Below, piece after piece: positions 63,193-64,000 of a DNA stretch of 64,000 nucleotides. Below the pieces are notes generated by a model. The model made no database searches and was not told where the DNA came from. It was given only the letters and a program-made list of their open reading frames with translations. Position 1 is the stretch's first letter; every line of letters begins with the position of its first letter. The stretch comes from JACCXG01 sp963717745. GTDB lineage: Bacteria; Acidobacteriota; Vicinamibacteria; Vicinamibacterales; 2-12-FULL-66-21. The stretch spans positions 14,980 through 78,979 of the forward strand of contig CAVQXJ010000023.1 of assembly GCA_963717745.1 (NCBI GenBank), written 5' to 3'. The translations under genes and the position numbers were made by a program.

Positions 63193-64000
63193 TCACCGGA
63201 CGCGCGCGGCGCTGAGCGAGACGACCGCAAACAGCCCGGCCACCAGCCCGAATGCGAGAGACAGGCTGGTCGCGTCGGCCACGAAGCCGATCAGCGCCGG
63301 ACCGAGCAGCAGACCCGCGTAGGCGATGGTCGTCACCGTCGCCAGCGCGATCCCCGGGGGCACGCCCGGCACCCGGCCGGCGCCGCTGAACAGCACAGGG
63401 ACGATGTTCGCGGCGCCGATACCGACGATCGCCAGGCCGGCCAGCGAGGCGAACGTCGAAGGCACGAGCGCGACGGCGAGGAATCCGGCGCACGCGAGCG
63501 CGCCGCCGGCCCGGAGCATCCGCGTCGATCCGAACCGGTGCGTCATCGCGTCGCCGGTCAGCCGGCACACGGTCATCGCCACCGAGAACACCGCGTACCC
63601 CATCCCGGCGAGTGACACGTCGACATGGCGGTGCTCGCGCAGGAACACCGCGCTCCAGTCGAGCACCGCCCCCTCACCGAGAAACGTCATGAAGCAGAGC
63701 GCCCCGAGGAACAGCACGGCGGCCTTGGGCACGATCGTGAAGCTCCCCGCGTCGGCTCCGCCCAGGTCGCTCACGAGGCGACGCTGCTCGACGATGGCGA
63801 GGGCCGCCATGACCATCGCAATCATCACGGCACACTGGACCAGGCCGAGGCCGCTCCGCAGGAATGTGCTGACCAGGGCGGCGCCGGCAATGCCGCCGAT
63901 ACTGAAGAGGGCGTGGAAGCTGGACATGATCGGCCGGCCCGCCGCGTGCTGGACCGCGATCGCCTGGGCGTTCATCGCCACGTCAAGGGCGCCGAGCGCG
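63193..64000 (-). CDS. MFS transporter, N-terminus beyond the window
   Basis: The open frame runs from the window edge (residues ALGALDVAMNAQAIAVQHAAGRPIMSSFHALFSIGGIAGAALVS) to the stop at 63193, about 269 residues with eight or more hydrophobic helices. The motif GRPIMSSFHALFSIGGIAGA and a second-half GDAMTHRFGSTRMLRAGGAL repeat match the major facilitator loop between helices 8 and 9 (G-x-x-x-x-R/K-G/R-x-R). Substrate unknown. It lies 31 bp from the divergently placed end of the PQQ gene. Confidence 0.82.
   Translation of the reverse strand, partial: ALGALDVAMNAQAIAVQHAAGRPIMSSFHALFSIGGIAGAALVSTFLRSGLGLVQCAVMIAMVMAALAIVEQRRLVSDLGGADAGSFTIVPKAAVLFLGALCFMTFLGEGAVLDWSAVFLREHRHVDVSLAGMGYAVFSVAMTVCRLTGDAMTHRFGSTRMLRAGGALACAGFLAVALVPSTFASLAGLAIVGIGAANIVPVLFSGAGRVPGVPPGIALATVTTIAYAGLLLGPALIGFVADATSLSLAFGLVAGLFAVVSLSAARVR

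Overview
The window is high-GC bacterial chromosome, most likely from an acidobacterium of the Vicinamibacteria type, probably from a metagenome or long-read assembly. The signs are a permease built like the acidobacterial duplicated orphan permeases, stand-alone VWA proteins of the VWFA-related type, DUF1080, several secreted carboxypeptidase-regulatory-like proteins, a mycobacterial-type (Sdh1-like) succinate dehydrogenase and a MoxR/DUF58/BatA operon. No rRNA or ribosomal marker is present, so the placement is inference.

Layout. 1-5993: small metabolic genes (VOC, GNAT, class I aminotransferase, exported RraA-like protein, DUF1080, alpha/beta hydrolase, PfpI) and a candidate 6S-like RNA near 3690-3870. 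6209-10238: sdhC-sdhA-sdhB followed by a small repeat-helix protein, all on the minus strand. 10427-16783: a secreted lectin-like protein, two tandem polytopic membrane paralogues (one frameshifted) and a secreted carboxypeptidase-regulatory-like protein. 16617-24597: a five-gene minus-strand operon (Gly/Ala-rich membrane protein, MoxR ATPase, DUF58, two BatA/VWA membrane proteins). 24776-30000: secreted esterase, DUF411, Tat-exported sugar isomerase, FAD oxidoreductase. 30084-37161: a translationally linked secreted operon (unknown 960-aa protein, VWA protein, VWA-TPR protein). 37764-44771: a cupredoxin, a three-gene two-component module whose genes overlap, and a GbsR/MarR regulator, with two copies of a 240-260-bp foldback element on either side of the signalling module. 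45098-45517: RlpA.

45755-60370 is accessory. An intact tRNA-Arg(UCU) lies at 60294-60370, and perfect 47-48-bp copies of its 3' half lie at 45755-45802 and 49336-49382. This is the footprint of two tandem integrations at one tRNA attachment site. The islands hold toxin-antitoxin remnants, an Ala/Gly repeat protein, a beta-propeller protein, a broken duplicated-orphan permease, an IS1182-type element with CTAG on both sides, gene fragments and an excisionase-like HTH protein. No integrase is visible. Beyond the tRNA come DUF2164, DUF1810, a PQQ dehydrogenase (one frame break) and a partial MFS transporter.

Two features run through the whole window. First, nearly every sizeable intergenic gap on the core side is filled by a foldback element made of short quasi-tandem words, in at least seven sequence families. 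One family even supplies the ribosome-binding site and probable start codon of sdhB. Second, about a dozen otherwise well-conserved genes carry single-base frame breaks. Four of these breaks fall on the same 8-mer (CGAGTACC), which suggests a systematic sequencing or modification artefact rather than wholesale pseudogenisation.
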